A DNA stretch of 64,000 bases from a virus. Location: positions 38,800 through 102,799 of the IMG/VR virus record IMGVR_UViG_3300042558_004400. One strand, 5' to 3'. A program made the translations under genes and the position numbers. This document shows positions 1 through 6,426 of this stretch, piece after piece (the first letter of the stretch is position 1; every line of letters starts with the position of its first letter). The notes under the pieces were generated by a model. The model saw nothing but the letters and a program-made list of their open reading frames with translations, was not told the DNA's origin and did not search any database.

Positions 1-226
1 CGATAACTTTTCCTTTAGAGTCCTTGATTGGACGCTTAGCCATCTTCATTTGGCCAGTACTTACTGATGGCTTAGGAGCCGAAGTACCTTTTTTCTCGAT
101 GTTCTTGCCTTTAGTGTCTTTAATTGGACGAACGCCCTGCTTTGCCTGACCGGTGCTTACGCTTGGATCTGGAGCAGAAAGGTTTCCGCCTTTTGACATT
201 TTACCTGTGGCTTTTTTTGCTGCCAT
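1..226 (-). CDS. Small Lys-rich repeat protein, 3' part cut by window edge
   Basis: An open frame starts at ATG 226 with a good Shine-Dalgarno (AAGGAG) about 8 nt upstream and runs off the left edge, so the C-terminus is missing. The 75 visible residues contain two imperfect copies of one unit of about 37 residues. Each copy carries PSVSTGQ, then RPIKD, then KGK. The protein is basic and low in hydrophobic residues. A related VSTG tract occurs in the small gene at 619-804. Function is not recognised. It could be a small virion or DNA-associated protein, judged only from its charge and neighbours. Confidence 0.7.
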   Translation of the reverse strand, partial: MAAKKATGKMSKGGNLSAPDPSVSTGQAKQGVRPIKDTKGKNIEKKGTSAPKPSVSTGQMKMAKRPIKDSKGKVI

Positions 227-256
227 TTTATTTTCTCCTTGATTTAATACTAGTAT

Positions 257-490
257 TTATTTTCCACGATGAGATTTAAGATGTACATCAATCTTATCGT
301 CGACCTTATCAACTTGTTCATCTAAGTGATCAAGTTTATGATGCAAATGTATGATATCATCCTTTACATTTACAAGCAAGTTAGCCACCACATTGTGGTC
401 ATCCTTGTTTTCTTTTCTGCCTCTTTGCACCAAGGAAGCTAGGATAGCACCTAAGGCAGCGATTAAGGCAACAGTTATAGTTGGTTCCAT
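257..490 (-). CDS. Small membrane protein with coiled coil, possible holin
   Basis: This 77-residue protein has one N-terminal hydrophobic helix (about residues 6-21), then a basic stretch (QRGRKENK), then a heptad-like amphipathic segment rich in D, H and K (about residues 35-70) that looks like a coiled coil. Short one-helix proteins with a charged cytoplasmic tail are typical of some actinophage holin-like proteins, which is why holin is suggested. No endolysin is visible next to it in this window, so the lysis role is inference. No strong ribosome binding site is seen; the ATG at 490 is the only sensible start. Confidence 0.6.
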   Translation of the reverse strand: MEPTITVALIAALGAILASLVQRGRKENKDDHNVVANLLVNVKDDIIHLHHKLDHLDEQVDKVDDKIDVHLKSHRGK

Positions 491-503
491 CTTGTTGTCT
501 TAA

Positions 504-638
504 TCAGGGTTTACTTTTTTTGCTTTTGCCAGCAGCTGGGGGAGTTGAGGCGTTAGACATTGTCCCATAAATAAAGCCTGGAGTTAGCTTTGAAGCTGCT
601 CCACCTTTTGGCGTAGAACTACTTTTTGCTTTTGCCAT
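504..638 (-). CDS. Very small basic protein (44 aa)
   Basis: ATG at 638 with an AAAGG-type ribosome binding site about 10 nt upstream opens a 44-residue frame ending TGA at 504-506. The product is rich in Ser, Lys, Ala and Pro (starts MAKAKSSSTPKGG, ends KSKKSKP) and has no predicted membrane segment. It overlaps the end of the upstream gene by 20 nt, in keeping with the compact gene packing here. It fits a run of tiny Lys-rich proteins at 1-959. Function unknown. Confidence 0.5.
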   Translation of the reverse strand: MAKAKSSSTPKGGAASKLTPGFIYGTMSNASTPPAAGKSKKSKP

Positions 639-804
639 TTTTGGTTCTGCCTTTCGTTTTTGTTTTTTGTTTTTTAGAAACTTTTGCTAGTTTTTTTTCT
701 CCGTACGCATTGAGAAACAAACCAGTGGACACATTACTTGTGCCCATTTTTGGTTTAGTTACATAATTGAAACCACTTATCTTAATCACTTTTTGTATCG
801 CCAT
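619..804 (-). CDS. Small Lys-rich protein (61 aa)
   Basis: The first half (about residues 1-38) has mixed hydrophobic and polar residues with a VSTG tract. The last 20 residues are almost all K, T, G, S and R, a disordered basic tail that could bind nucleic acid. The start is ATG 804, behind an AAGAAG-type purine-rich site. The VSTG tract resembles the repeated PSVSTGQ in the protein at 1-226, which suggests common origin or function among these small proteins. No known family is recognised. Confidence 0.55.
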   Translation of the reverse strand: MAIQKVIKISGFNYVTKPKMGTSNVSTGLFLNAYGEKKLAKVSKKQKTKTKGRTKNGKSKK

Positions 805-821
805 TACTTCTTCTTCTTGAC

Positions 822-959
822 TTAACCGGTCACTAGATCTTCTTCTGCTGGGACAAAACTGCTTTCTTCTTGCTGATACTCAACAGCGTCTTCCCCTTTT
901 TGCTGATCACGATTAGACCAATTGCCTTTAATTATCCTTCTGAATTGAGCTTTAGACAT
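822..959 (-). CDS. Very small hypothetical protein (45 aa)
   Basis: ATG 959 to TAA 822-824 encodes 45 residues with a basic N-terminal third (FRRIIKGNW) and an acidic, Gln/Glu-rich remainder. It begins just past the terminator hairpin of the upstream gene and has no strong ribosome binding site, so it is less certain than its neighbours. It fills the gap in the same strand and spacing pattern as the other small genes. No family recognised. Confidence 0.4.
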   Translation of the reverse strand: MSKAQFRRIIKGNWSNRDQQKGEDAVEYQQEESSFVPAEEDLVTG

Positions 960-974
960 AAGTAGTATAGTAAC

Positions 975-1017
975 AAAAAAAAGACCCCCTTAAACTTTTA
1001 AATCTAAGGGGGTCTTT
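975..1017 (-). terminator. Intrinsic terminator after the H1-like gene
   Basis: A perfect 13-bp stem (980-992 with 1005-1017, core GACCCCC/GGGGGTC) with a 12-nt loop is followed on the minus strand by a run of eight T (982-975). It lies 14 nt downstream of the stop of the H1-like gene and should end its transcript. Confidence 0.85.
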
Positions 1018-1030
1018 AATAAGATTGAGA

Positions 1031-1324
1031 TTAAGCGCTCTTCTTTGGTTTAGCCTTAGGCTTTACTGTCTCAGAAGCAGGCTTGGCTTTAGTAGTTGAC
1101 TTTGGAACCTTGGTCTCAACAGCCTTTGCTACTTTCTTGCCTTCTTCGGTTGCTGTTTTAGCGACCTTGGAAACAGCCTCATCAGCTACTTTTGCGACAT
1201 CTGAAATGTCTTTTGTAGCTCTATCAATGATAGAATTGATGACTTTATCTTGAGCAGATTTAGGACTCTTTTTCTTAAAAGAAAGAAGAAGAGAGCTTAA
1301 TTTGTTAGCTAACTTTTTGATCAT
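1031..1324 (-). CDS. Histone H1-like Lys/Ala-rich basic protein
   Basis: This 97-residue protein has an amphipathic N-terminal helix (about 1-20), an Ala/Val/Asp helical middle (about 27-65) and a C-terminal tail of Lys, Ala, Pro, Thr and Ser with AKPKKSA-like repeats. Such tails resemble histone H1-like bacterial proteins that bind DNA through charge, so a nucleoid or packaged-DNA role is inferred from composition only. The gene stands alone between its own promoter-operator region (1344-1392) and a strong terminator (975-1017), so it is probably a separately controlled, well-expressed transcript. A purine-rich site (AAGAGG) precedes ATG 1324. Confidence 0.65.
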   Translation of the reverse strand: MIKKLANKLSSLLLSFKKKSPKSAQDKVINSIIDRATKDISDVAKVADEAVSKVAKTATEEGKKVAKAVETKVPKSTTKAKPASETVKPKAKPKKSA

Positions 1325-1343
1325 TTTTTACCTCTTGTTATAA

Positions 1344-1392
1344 GTTGAATTAATTCAACCTTTATAATACACCCTTTTTTTATCAAAAGCAA
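1344..1392 (-). promoter_or_regulatory. Promoter with operator-like palindrome for the H1-like gene
   Basis: On the minus strand TTGCTT (1387-1392) and TATTAT (1364-1369) are separated by 17 nt, a plausible sigma-70-type promoter. A perfect 16-bp palindrome, GTTGAATTAATTCAAC (1344-1359), begins just past the -10 box and would cover the expected transcription start, the usual place for a repressor site. It could instead form a 5' UTR hairpin. Confidence 0.5.
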
Positions 1393-1405
1393 GTATTAGA
1401 CAATA

Positions 1406-1726
1406 TTATTTACCCTGCTGAGATTCCTTGATTAGAGTGTATCGCTCACCCGTTTCTCTAGAGACCAAAGCAAAGCCGTCTGCAGCAGCTTCTTTAATTG
1501 CCTCGGACAAAGCTTCCTTGTCTGAGGGGTCTATGTTCACCAAGGGTATTGTTACCCCTGCATATACATCTATGTTTTCAAAATTGCCGATATTAATTTT
1601 GCGGTTTACGCCACATATAAATACTGGATTTGTTGATATTGTTACTTCTTGAGCCATTAAGTTTACCACCTGGTTTATTGGAGAGTCTATTGATTGTTCG
1701 TGTGCGTTTTGACTTACCTTAGGCAT
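1406..1726 (-). CDS. Conserved-looking small phage protein, unknown function
   Basis: The protein has 106 residues. The N-terminal 25 residues are polar. The middle (about 28-65) alternates hydrophobic residues, with NIGNFENIDVYAGVTIPL suggesting a small beta domain. The next part (about 68-85) is an acidic/Ala helix. I have an impression of similar short phage proteins with a central NIGNFE-like strand but cannot name a family. It overlaps the start of the dNMP kinase gene's stop by 8 nt and is the last gene of the operon that begins near 5118. Confidence 0.6.
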   Translation of the reverse strand: MPKVSQNAHEQSIDSPINQVVNLMAQEVTISTNPVFICGVNRKINIGNFENIDVYAGVTIPLVNIDPSDKEALSEAIKEAAADGFALVSRETGERYTLIKESQQGK

Positions 1727-2504
1727 TTTGTTCCTTTAGTAAACCAATAGCTTTAAGGGTTTCTAGTGCCTGTTCTTGTACAGTCATATTACTTGTGTGT
1801 ATAGTGTGAGTAGCCACTCTTTGTATCATTTCCATTTCTTGTTCTGACTTATGATTTCTTTGTTCATCGCTCATAAGTCTTCCATCTCTTTTCAAAATTC
1901 TTTCATCTAGAGTTTGTTGATCGGCATCAAAGCATATCACAATTCCGTTTGGTTGATCCAATATTTTCTCTGCCTCATTCAAGAATCTTACATCAGAAAT
2001 AATAACTGCAAAGGGGAGTTCTTCTTCATCTTCTGGTACAGACTTATGATAAGACTTATATAGTTTAAGAGATTTAGATATGCCCCACTTGGCAAAACAA
2101 TCTTCAAAGCCATCTCTACATATATCTCCAGCTTTTTGCAGGAATGATCTAGGCTTATAGCCTTCAGGTTCTATGTTGAGGGAGTAGATCTGCTTTGTTC
2201 TAACAACGATGTCTTCGTACCCTGGCATGTTTCCTAGTGGAGAACCACCGTATAGACTGAATAGCACATCATGTATGGCATACAGCTGTCTGTTATTTTG
2301 ATTTATCCCCATTATAGATCTTTTGATGGATGATAATTCATACAACGGTAGAGCGTAGAATATGTGATCCCACTTCATTCCGTGCATTGATGTTTCCATA
2401 GAACCCTTGGGCACAAGGTGCTCAGCCACGGAAGTCTTACCGCTACCCGCTTTACCCGCTAGTCCTATTATAATTGGTTGTTGTTTTCTAAAATCTTGTA
2501 ACAT
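1719..2504 (-). CDS. Deoxynucleoside monophosphate kinase
   Basis: The product is predicted to phosphorylate dNMPs to dNDPs with ATP, feeding phage DNA synthesis in the cytoplasm. The N-terminus has a clear Walker A loop (GKAGSGKT, residues about 17-24). Further on, SDVRFLNEAE matches the DVRF-NEAE motif of the T4 gp1-type dNMP kinase family, and a basic LID-like stretch follows (ILKRDGRLM). The length of 261 residues fits the family. The gene lies between the unknown gene at 1406 and RNase H. It belongs functionally with the dCMP deaminase, ThyX and ribonucleotide reductase genes at 22-26 kb. Confidence 0.85.
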   Translation of the reverse strand: MLQDFRKQQPIIIGLAGKAGSGKTSVAEHLVPKGSMETSMHGMKWDHIFYALPLYELSSIKRSIMGINQNNRQLYAIHDVLFSLYGGSPLGNMPGYEDIVVRTKQIYSLNIEPEGYKPRSFLQKAGDICRDGFEDCFAKWGISKSLKLYKSYHKSVPEDEEELPFAVIISDVRFLNEAEKILDQPNGIVICFDADQQTLDERILKRDGRLMSDEQRNHKSEQEMEMIQRVATHTIHTSNMTVQEQALETLKAIGLLKEQNA

Positions 2505-2514
2505 AATATCAATA

Positions 2515-2958
2515 TTATAGCACTTGCTTATCGGTGTTTTGTGCTTTTCGTTCTTTTAGTTGATCCAAAAATTCATTGGCTAACATATCTGCTTCCCAGA
2601 CAAAAGCCCTAGGAACCTGAAGAACTCTAAATGGATACTCTTGTCTGATGTCTTCAACCGTCATAAGCAATGGGAGAAGTGAGGCGTTTTTACATCTCCA
2701 TTGACCAGAAATGTGATTTGCCACAACAGCTGAGTCAGTATAAATTATTGGATCTTTTAAATCTGACATAGAGCACATAAGCAATCCTGCTATAACTGCC
2801 TCGTACTCTGCTTCGTTATTGGACCTAGGTCCTAAACCTCTAGCAAACTGTGCAACCTTTTTTCTATTCTTATAGATCACAGCTGCACATGAAGCTTCAC
2901 CAACTTTTTTCTGACCCTGTCCCCTAGATGCTCCATCGCAAAAAACTTCAATGCTCAT
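2515..2958 (-). CDS. Ribonuclease H
   Basis: This RNase HI-fold enzyme is expected to cleave RNA in RNA:DNA hybrids, for example primers left by the phage primase. The acidic active site is visible: D8 in FCDGASRG, E49 in NNEAEYEA, D75 in YTDSAVV, and a C-terminal acidic residue in EADMLANE. The pattern with the SRG and NNEAEY motifs is closest to the compact archaeal/plant-like RNase H subfamily. Its 147 residues are a normal size. It sits just upstream of the dNMP kinase in the same operon. Confidence 0.9.
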   Translation of the reverse strand: MSIEVFCDGASRGQGQKKVGEASCAAVIYKNRKKVAQFARGLGPRSNNEAEYEAVIAGLLMCSMSDLKDPIIYTDSAVVANHISGQWRCKNASLLPLLMTVEDIRQEYPFRVLQVPRAFVWEADMLANEFLDQLKERKAQNTDKQVL

Positions 2959-2965
2959 ACAAAAC

Positions 2966-3175
2966 CTAGTCTACCTTGATATTAGTTGGTATGCCCAACT
3001 CTTTTGCTCTAGCAATAATTCTTTTCTCCATAGAATTAGAAGGAACTGAATAAGTTACCTGCAGTAAGTATCGAGATTTGTTGTACTCTGCCTGAGTTGG
3101 AAAATCTAAATTTTCTCTAATCGAAGAATAAAATTCTTCACTAGAGTTAACGGACTTATAGTGTCCTATATACAT
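2966..3175 (-). CDS. Hypothetical protein (69 aa)
   Basis: A short soluble protein with no membrane segment or cysteine motif. The C-terminal half (about 36-69) reads as a beta strand followed by a helix, with the RIIARAKELGI tract. It is spaced 7 nt from RNase H and 8 nt from the next gene, consistent with a real member of the operon. No family recognised. Confidence 0.55.
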   Translation of the reverse strand: MYIGHYKSVNSSEEFYSSIRENLDFPTQAEYNKSRYLLQVTYSVPSNSMEKRIIARAKELGIPTNIKVD

Positions 3176-3183
3176 AGTGTCTC

Positions 3184-3693
3184 CTAAAATGTACTAAAAT
3201 CTTTATCAGACAAAAACCCTTTGTCTTCTCTAGCTGTTGCTATTTGCATGTTCTGGACTTTGTCTATCAGCTTTCTTGAAGACTCAGAAGATATTCTTGC
3301 AGCAGCCTCCATTGATTCAGCTAATTGAACTACTGCTTCAACAGCTGTTAAGGCCATGTATTCTTTTTCTGCAGCAGCTATAGCGGCTGCTTCTCGCTCA
3401 GCTTCGTTCTTACCAACTCTATTGGTCTTGTAGACTGTCTTGTATCTAGCTTCTAGTAGCTTGTACTGAGCTCTCGCAATTCCTGCAAACCTAGCAGCTC
3501 TTCCGTAGACGTTAGACGATCTAGCAACCAGAGAAGCTAAATCATTGATAGTTAGGTCTACATAATTTGCGTCTGGTATTTCTATAAAATACTTATCTAA
3601 ATCTTCCGACTTAGAGAATGCATTGACTATCTCCTGTAGCTGAGGATTTAAAAAATTAAATAGACCATTTAATAGATCGTCGTTGGTATCCAA
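3184..3693 (-). CDS. Possible UvsY-like recombination mediator
   Basis: This 169-residue protein is almost all helical: a Tyr/Arg/Ala-rich region (about 60-100), an Ala/Glu coiled-coil stretch (about 104-125) and a closing helix with SSRKLIDKVQNMQ. The order of features, a central YK-type basic helix, a long helical middle and a C-terminal S-R-x-(I/L)-x-x-(I/V)-x-x-M segment, resembles T4 UvsY, which loads recombinase on ssDNA. This is by eye and moderate at best; a scaffold or other coiled-coil protein is possible. The start is TTG 3693 with a purine-rich AAAGAGA site upstream, inside the end of the sigma-like gene. Confidence 0.5.
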   Translation of the reverse strand: MDTNDDLLNGLFNFLNPQLQEIVNAFSKSEDLDKYFIEIPDANYVDLTINDLASLVARSSNVYGRAARFAGIARAQYKLLEARYKTVYKTNRVGKNEAEREAAAIAAAEKEYMALTAVEAVVQLAESMEAAARISSESSRKLIDKVQNMQIATAREDKGFLSDKDFSTF

Positions 3694-4259
3694 TTCATTC
3701 TCTTTCTATGTTTGTAATCAAAAGGAACTCTTCCATTCCGTTCTGAAAATAATATTTCTTTTATTTTTAGTTTGATTTTACTGATATGTTCTCTAACAGT
3801 ATTTGGATGCTCTGTTATCTTAGCAGCTATTTCAGAAGATTTCTTTCCATCTACATACTTCCATTTTATTAGTTGCCTTTCCTGAACAGTTAGGTAGCAG
3901 AATGGTGGCTGAGTATCTTCTCCTAGAATCCAAAACTCATCTACGTTGTCAGAAAAGATTAAATCTGTAACAGCATAATCTATCTGATCGATATTAACGC
4001 CTTGTATGGGAGCAGAGTTTCCATCTTCATCGTTGTAATCACTACCATTATACAATGGAAAACTTTTTCTTCCTAATTGGTCAATCAAGAATGTATCCAC
4101 GTTCTTCTTAAGAAGGTAGAAGAAGTAGCTGTAAAGAAATGCACTAAAAGGAATTGGTCCTTTTTCTGAATCCTTTTTTTCATACCTGCTGATGCACTGA
4201 AAGAATGTCATTTGAACTGTCTGCCTGACATCTTCATCCGTGCAGTATCTTTTTGTCAT
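3669..4259 (-). CDS. Sigma-70-like factor, regions 2 and 4 (C-terminal part of a broken gene)
   Basis: The N-terminal part reads DEDVRQTVQMTFFQ followed by RYEKK and an F-x-A-F-L stretch, typical of sigma-70 region 2. Residues about 118-165 (LTVQERQLIKWKYVDG, then SSEIAAKI and a recognition-like helix NTVREHISKI) form a region 4-type helix-turn-helix. It should direct host RNA polymerase to phage promoters, probably late ones. The frame begins at ATG 4259 inside the preceding frame (4234-4560), which looks like region 1.2/2.1 of the same protein. Removing one A from the A5 run near 4250 fuses the two as ...YDKRYCTDEDV..., so this is probably one gene of about 300 codons. Confidence 0.7.
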   Translation of the reverse strand: MTKRYCTDEDVRQTVQMTFFQCISRYEKKDSEKGPIPFSAFLYSYFFYLLKKNVDTFLIDQLGRKSFPLYNGSDYNDEDGNSAPIQGVNIDQIDYAVTDLIFSDNVDEFWILGEDTQPPFCYLTVQERQLIKWKYVDGKKSSEIAAKITEHPNTVREHISKIKLKIKEILFSERNGRVPFDYKHRKRMNWIPTTIY

Positions 4260-4560
4260 ATAGTTTATTCCGTCGCATACATTCGTTTACATGTTTGTAT
4301 CCGGCCTGATTCAATTTGTTCTTCATTAAATTAAATCTTATAAAGTTATCCTTCACAAAAAGAGACATGAATCTTCTTATGTCATAGTCGTTAAAGTTGT
4401 ATTTTCCATGATACAACATGGTTACGTACTTAGTTAAAAAGTTATTAAAAACTTTTAACAGCTCCTGCTGTGATTTTTCTGAACCCTTTTTTGCCTTAGC
4501 TATCAGCTCTTGCATTTCGTTCTCTTCTAAATTGTAGTATTGCTCCTTATAATTGGACAT
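4234..4560 (-). CDS. N-terminal part of the sigma-like factor
   Basis: After the chosen ATG (4560, preceded by GGAAGG; the stop of the nuclease gene overlaps as TAATG) the protein has a GS-x-x-x-QQELL-x-x-FNNFLTKYV segment like the first helices of sigma region 2, then a YDIRRFMSLF stretch. The frame ends TGA at 4234, 26 nt after ATG 4259 of the next frame. The two reading frames join sensibly if one base is skipped, with the second frame +1 to the first. It may be a real two-gene coupled arrangement, a programmed event or a sequence error. Confidence 0.55.
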   Translation of the reverse strand: MSNYKEQYYNLEENEMQELIAKAKKGSEKSQQELLKVFNNFLTKYVTMLYHGKYNFNDYDIRRFMSLFVKDNFIRFNLMKNKLNQAGYKHVNECMRRNKLYDKKILHG

Positions 4561-4871
4561 TACTTGCCTTCCCAATATGGAATCTTGTCCATATAAAATT
4601 TTTTTATGTCTTCATAGAAGACTACTTGAGGTATTTGAATCTCTTGAGCAAAGTTTTTTGCTGCACTAGAATACTTGCTACAAATAAAAGTAAGCTTATT
4701 GAACTCATCTGGATAATACCTTTTGAATCTTTTAAGCTTTATCTTACTCTTGTCGTCGAGATAACCTTTTACTTCCATCCACTCATCAACCTTTGGCAAA
4801 TAGAAATCTGGAGTGTATCCTTTTGTTCCGTCTTTTGATTGGAAAAGTAAAAACCTTTGGTTCAAATTCAA
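4560..4871 (-). CDS. PD-(D/E)XK endonuclease, C-terminal catalytic part (frame-broken)
   Basis: The motif YTPDFYLPK followed by EVKGY is the D...E-x-K catalytic signature of PD-(D/E)XK nucleases, followed by a Lys-rich helix and a closing strand/helix. The first 15 or so residues of this frame are probably not translated as such. The upstream frame (4786-5118) supplies the WEANIARIYNAY and EPKVFTFP parts that normally precede TPDFYLP in this family. Dropping one A from the A4 run near 4823 joins them (RRNK/GYTPDF). Probable role: phage DNA processing or host DNA degradation. Confidence 0.65.
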   Translation of the reverse strand: MNLNQRFLLFQSKDGTKGYTPDFYLPKVDEWMEVKGYLDDKSKIKLKRFKRYYPDEFNKLTFICSKYSSAAKNFAQEIQIPQVVFYEDIKKFYMDKIPYWEGK

Positions 4872-5118
4872 ATTCTATTTTATATGCGTTATATATCCTG
4901 GCTATATTAGCTTCCCAATTAGACCTCATAGAGATGCCAAGATCTTCTCTTAGTCCACTCTTGGTGTTCCTGTAAGCGTTTCCCCTTTGGTTCTTGTTCT
5001 CTTCCTTCAAAACTTCCATGTCAATAGCGTTACTAACTAGCTTCTTAAAGTCTGGATGTGATTTCATTTTTGTCCTGCAAAAAAAATATTGCTCAGGAGT
5101 GGAAATCTCTGTTGTCAT
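4786..5118 (-). CDS. PD-(D/E)XK endonuclease, N-terminal part (frame-broken)
   Basis: ATG 5118 with AAGGAT upstream opens a frame whose residues about 55-90 read LREDLGISMRSNWEANIARIY and FEPKVFTFPIKRR, the usual lead-in to the catalytic part now found in the +1 frame at 4560-4871. Residues after about 92 (RIHSRFLFAKG) are the out-of-frame tail. Together the two frames give a protein of about 185 residues. This is the first gene of the minus-strand operon that starts from the promoter region at 5152-5180. Confidence 0.6.
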   Translation of the reverse strand: MTTEISTPEQYFFCRTKMKSHPDFKKLVSNAIDMEVLKEENKNQRGNAYRNTKSGLREDLGISMRSNWEANIARIYNAYKIEFEFEPKVFTFPIKRRNKRIHSRFLFAKG

Positions 5119-5151
5119 GGTGCTATCCTTATCTCTGTCAAGCGTATAACT

Positions 5152-5180
5152 ATTATACTTTATAATTTAAATAAATACAA
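5152..5180 (-). promoter_or_regulatory. Candidate minus-strand promoter in the divergent gap
   Basis: TTGTAT (5175-5180) and a perfect TATAAT (5152-5157) are 17 nt apart on the minus strand and point at the nuclease/sigma/RNase H operon. The -35 match is weak (3 of 6). The same AT-rich gap must hold the plus-strand promoter for the gene at 5234; TATAAT at 5161-5166 is available there but lacks a clear -35. Confidence 0.45.
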
Positions 5181-5233
5181 ACAATAACCACAAAAACTTG
5201 CTAATAAGGCAGAAAGGTGATAGAGTATCTATC

Positions 5234-5404
5234 ATGAACACATTAAACACAATTATCAATAGCATGAGCCAGTCAATCAACGAGTCAGTTATCGAGGACC
5301 TTACAGTTCTTGGCTTCGACCACAACGAGGCAGTAAAGATCGTCGTTGAGTCAGACTTCGACCTCATTACCTCATCACAGCTAGACCCTGTGGATCAATT
5401 TTAA
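5234..5404 (+). CDS. Small UBA-like protein, only plus-strand gene
   Basis: ATG 5234 gives 56 residues (an in-frame TTG at 5198 would add 12). GAAAGGTGAT lies 12-15 nt upstream. The segment VIEDLTVLGFDHNEAVKIV followed by a second helix matches the three-helix UBA pattern (L-x-x-(M/L)GF-x-x-x-x-A). That is a resemblance only. Codon choice differs from neighbours, with GAC, TTC, AAC and ATC preferred, which suggests high expression. The gene is the only one on this strand, runs into a very strong terminator and is flanked by divergent and convergent operons, so it is independently controlled. Function unknown. Confidence 0.65.
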   Translation: MNTLNTIINSMSQSINESVIEDLTVLGFDHNEAVKIVVESDFDLITSSQLDPVDQF

Positions 5405-5421
5405 TTAATAGTATATAAAGG

Positions 5422-5457
5422 AAAAACCCCCGTACAGAAATGTACGGGGGTTTTTTT
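5422..5457. terminator. Strong bidirectional terminator with GAAA loop
   Basis: A perfect 15-bp stem (5422-5436 with 5441-5455; core CCCCCGTACA) is capped by a GAAA tetraloop. It is followed by T7 on the plus strand and preceded by A5, which gives T5 on the minus strand. It closes the plus-strand gene at 5404 and overlaps the stop codon of the minus-strand nuclease gene (5456-5458), so it likely ends transcripts from both sides. Confidence 0.9.
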
Positions 5458-6256
5458 ATGTGTATCTTCTGAACTTCTTTAATCTTAAAGCTCCTACCCC
5501 ACAGGCCCCACTCTGGGAGTGGTCGCAGAAGGAGCATACTCTTTCGTTTGTAGTAGGCAAGAAATTGTTGTCCTGCACTATAACGTTTATTCTCTCTACG
5601 AGGGTCTTCTTGATCTCTAGCAGATCTTCATCAGAATAGGTATGAGACTTCAGCTTGTTGGTTCTGAGGTAGTGTAGGGATGCTGTGATTTCTTTACCAG
5701 GGAACATGACTGATGCAGCCAGGGCATAGATCCCCATCTGCAAATTGGTAGACACATTTTTAAGGGCTACTTCTCTCTTGCCAGTCTTATAATCCACTAT
5801 GTGCACAGAGTCTCCAAGTACGTCTATTCTATCTATGAAGCCTATTATAGAATAGTTTCCTATAATAAAATTAAAACCTATTTCTTTTCCATATACATTG
5901 AATACTCTATCTTGGTTTTGGTCGTAGAATTCCTCCAACAACAGGTCCCCAACATCTATTAGATCCTTAGATATAATGTTAGTTGGATCATAATAAACTT
6001 TATGCTCTTCATATTTCATCTTCATTTCGTCTAATGAAAGTGGTGCTTCTGAAGAAACTGTATTCTCTAATACAGAATGTATTATATTTCCAAGAACAGC
6101 AGGAGAATTAAATTGTCTTGGCTCTTTTTTAATATAAGAATAGAAATACTTAGAAGGACACATCTCATATGTGTCGATCCTTGAATAGCTAAATTCAGAA
6201 AGAGTTAATTTTTGAAAAGAATCTAAGTCACTTATTTTTTTAATTGTTAGATTCAC
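5456..6256 (-). CDS. Cas4/RecB-like PD-(D/E)XK exonuclease with Fe-S cysteines
   Basis: This 266-residue protein is predicted to degrade or resect DNA ends. Visible family marks are GNIIHSVLE (H60), D142/D145 in IDRID, D155 and K157 in VDYKTG, and a Q173-x-x-x-YA helix, all standard for PDDEXK_1 nucleases. Four cysteines in the Cas4/AddB arrangement (C33, then C241, C244 and C252) would bind a 4Fe-4S cluster. No CRISPR array or other cas gene is near, so a recombination or DNA-processing role fits best. It is the last gene of the replication operon and ends inside the terminator. Confidence 0.85.
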   Translation of the reverse strand: MNLTIKKISDLDSFQKLTLSEFSYSRIDTYEMCPSKYFYSYIKKEPRQFNSPAVLGNIIHSVLENTVSSEAPLSLDEMKMKYEEHKVYYDPTNIISKDLIDVGDLLLEEFYDQNQDRVFNVYGKEIGFNFIIGNYSIIGFIDRIDVLGDSVHIVDYKTGKREVALKNVSTNLQMGIYALAASVMFPGKEITASLHYLRTNKLKSHTYSDEDLLEIKKTLVERINVIVQDNNFLPTTNERVCSFCDHSQSGACGVGALRLKKFRRYT

Positions 6257-6258
6257 TT

Positions 6259-6426
6259 TTATCTTTCGTCTTCTGGATAGGTTATTATGTTGCCATTCTT
6301 GTCATACTCTATTCCGGTTTCATCTATTGTGTGCCCAGTTTTAATGTTTCTAAATAAGCCTTCACCAATCGATACCCAACCGGAGTCACCTATCTCCATA
6401 AAGTCATCCTCAATGTATGGCCACAT
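6259..6426 (-). CDS. Hypothetical small protein (55 aa)
   Basis: ATG 6426 with AGGAG about 8 nt upstream opens a 55-residue frame that ends TAA at 6259-6261, just before the nuclease gene. The peptide is acidic with Gly and Ile (MWPYIEDD..., ...GNIITYPEDER). It overlaps the end of the upstream gene by 17 nt. The sequence looks like a small beta-rich domain; no family recognised. Confidence 0.6.
   Translation of the reverse strand: MWPYIEDDFMEIGDSGWVSIGEGLFRNIKTGHTIDETGIEYDKNGNIITYPEDER

Noticed and set aside
4234-4259. A classic -1 slippery heptamer to explain the sigma split
   Set aside because: The second frame is +1 to the first, and no X-XXY-YYZ heptamer in the right phase is present.
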